Origin: Sphingomonas sp. BK345
GTDB lineage: Bacteria > Pseudomonadota > Alphaproteobacteria > Sphingomonadales > Sphingomonadaceae
Reading direction: 5' to 3'
Length of the DNA stretch: 64,000 bases
Assembly (NCBI RefSeq): GCF_014193845.1
Contig: NZ_JACHZX010000001.1
Span: forward strand, 310,001 to 374,000
Below the pieces are notes generated by a model. That model saw nothing but the letters and a program-made list of their open reading frames with translations. It did not search any database and was not told where the DNA came from. Made by a program: the position numbers and the translations under genes. Numbering within the stretch: position 1 is the first letter of the stretch; every line of letters begins with the position of its first letter. Positions 63,207 through 64,000 of the stretch are shown here, piece by piece.

Positions 63207-64000
63207 CTAGGCTACGCCGGCGCCGCCGGTGACGCCGTACACTTCGCCGTTGATGAAGCTGGCCTCTTGACTGGCGAGCAGCACGTACACCGCCGACAGC
63301 TCGACCGGCTGGCCGGGACGACCGTACTGGCTCTCCGAACCGAATTTCTCCACCGCCTCGGGAGGTTGGCCACCCGACGCCTGCAGCGCGGTCCAGAACG
63401 GACCCGGTGCGACCACGTTGGCGCGGATGCCCTTTTCCAGCAGCTGCTTGGCCAGCGCCTTGGTGTAGGCGACGATGCCAGCCTTGGTCGTGGCATAGTC
63501 GAGCAGGATCGCCGACGGCTCGTACGCCTGGATCGAGGCGGTGGTGATGACGCTCGCGCCCGCTGGCAGGTGGGGCACCGCTGCCTGCGTGATCCAGTGC
63601 ATGGCGTAAAGGTTGGTCTTCATCGTCTTGTCGAAGTCGTCCGAGGTCACCTTCGAGATGTCCTCGCGGTTCTGCTGCCGACCGGCGTTGATGACGAGGA
63701 TGTCGAGCCCGCCCAGCGCCGCTCTGGCCTGGCTGACCAGCTCGCGGCACCATGACTCGTCGGTGATGTCGCCGGGCAGCGCGACCGCCGTTCGCCCCTC
63801 GGCCTCGATGAGTTTGACGACCTCGTCGGCATCGGACTGTTCGGTGGCGAGATAGGAGATCGCAACGTCCGCACCCTCGCGCGCGTAGGCGATCGCGGCG
63901 GCGCGACCCACGCCGCTGTCACCGCCGGTGATCAGCGCCTTGCGCCCTTTGAGCTTGCCCGCGCCGACATAGCTTGTCTCGCCGTGATCGGGCTTGGGAT
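63207..64000 (-). CDS. SDR-family oxidoreductase, general-stress type (N-terminus outside window)
   Basis: The frame stays open to the window edge. Visible are [18 protein letters not shown], the pre-Rossmann leader of glucose-dehydrogenase-like stress SDRs, the cofactor motif [10 protein letters not shown], the catalytic stretch LDYATTKAG, and the tail GVTGGAGVA. Only roughly the first 30-40 residues are likely missing. This branch includes YhxC/YdaD-type proteins induced by stress. It stands apart from the operon at 59347-63022, separated by a hairpin. Confidence 0.88.
   Translation of the reverse strand, partial: PKPDHGETSYVGAGKLKGRKALITGGDSGVGRAAAIAYAREGADVAISYLATEQSDADEVVKLIEAEGRTAVALPGDITDESWCRELVSQARAALGGLDILVINAGRQQNREDISKVTSDDFDKTMKTNLYAMHWITQAAVPHLPAGASVITTASIQAYEPSAILLDYATTKAGIVAYTKALAKQLLEKGIRANVVAPGPFWTALQASGGQPPEAVEKFGSESQYGRPGQPVELSAVYVLLASQEASFINGEVYGVTGGAGVA

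Overview
The window is very GC-rich and tightly packed with genes. Its gene families point to an alphaproteobacterium of the sphingomonads, probably Sphingomonas or a close relative. The evidence is three intact TonB-dependent receptors (TBDRs), a TPR/2OG-Fe(II) oxygenase of the kind common beside TBDRs, a Gcw_chp (TorF-type) porin, a small 'VVCGR' secreted protein, and one perfect match to the alphaproteobacterial general stress promoter (GGAAC-N16-CGTT). No rRNA, tRNA, CRISPR array, prophage or intact insertion sequence was seen.

Layout. 1-7843 (+) is a compact, overlapping mannan/mannose utilisation operon: MFS porter, ROK sugar kinase, long class I mannose-6-phosphate isomerase, TBDR, GH76 mannanase and SGNH esterase. 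7946-13163 holds stress and minor genes: HNH protein, DUF2252, a 51-aa protein, a PNPOx-fold protein, HPII-type catalase and a 78-aa protein. 13436-21327 is an envelope block: a QseBC/PmrAB-like two-component system, a GT4 glycosyltransferase, an envelope protein, a BCCT transporter cut by an in-frame stop, UppP, and a lysyl-PG-synthase-like membrane protein. Three CTTAC-N6-CTTAC direct repeats lie in non-coding DNA of this block and may be the regulator's operators. 21550-28551 is mosaic: a serine-hydrolase remnant, a TauE permease, a PQQ dehydrogenase with an embedded cytochrome domain, a chimeric pseudogene, a di-haem cytochrome c and an exported Gfo/Idh/MocA oxidoreductase. 28765-31219 has a thioredoxin-like protein and a TonB-domain protein. 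31325-36772 (-) is kdpFABC preceded by a 26-codon ORF and a porin, with no kdpDE nearby. 38179-42343 is an ECF sigma/FecR/STN-receptor signalling unit. 42387-51296 (-) is a likely peptide-uptake block: M20 and M14 peptidases, a large TBDR and a TPR-2OG oxygenase. 51810-55701 holds membrane, secreted and cell-wall genes, followed by a channel/TBDR deletion scar to about 57030. 57158-64000 (-) carries a Rieske-FAD reductase with Dps, and an operon of SDR, GMC dehydrogenase and an alpha/beta-hydrolase fused to a gluconate-2-dehydrogenase subunit-3 domain. It ends in a truncated SDR at the window edge.

How it fits together. Three nutrient systems (mannan, FecA-type ligand, peptides) each pair an outer-membrane receptor with processing enzymes. 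Around them are envelope regulation, potassium uptake and general-stress functions. Several scars (chimeric pseudogenes, a frameshifted receptor, a nonsense-truncated transporter) show recent loss of accessory genes. The most unusual items are the CTTAC operator set, the hydrolase/subunit-3 fusion that lacks the usual export signal, and the porin-kdp operon with a tandem operator-like repeat but no local kdpDE.
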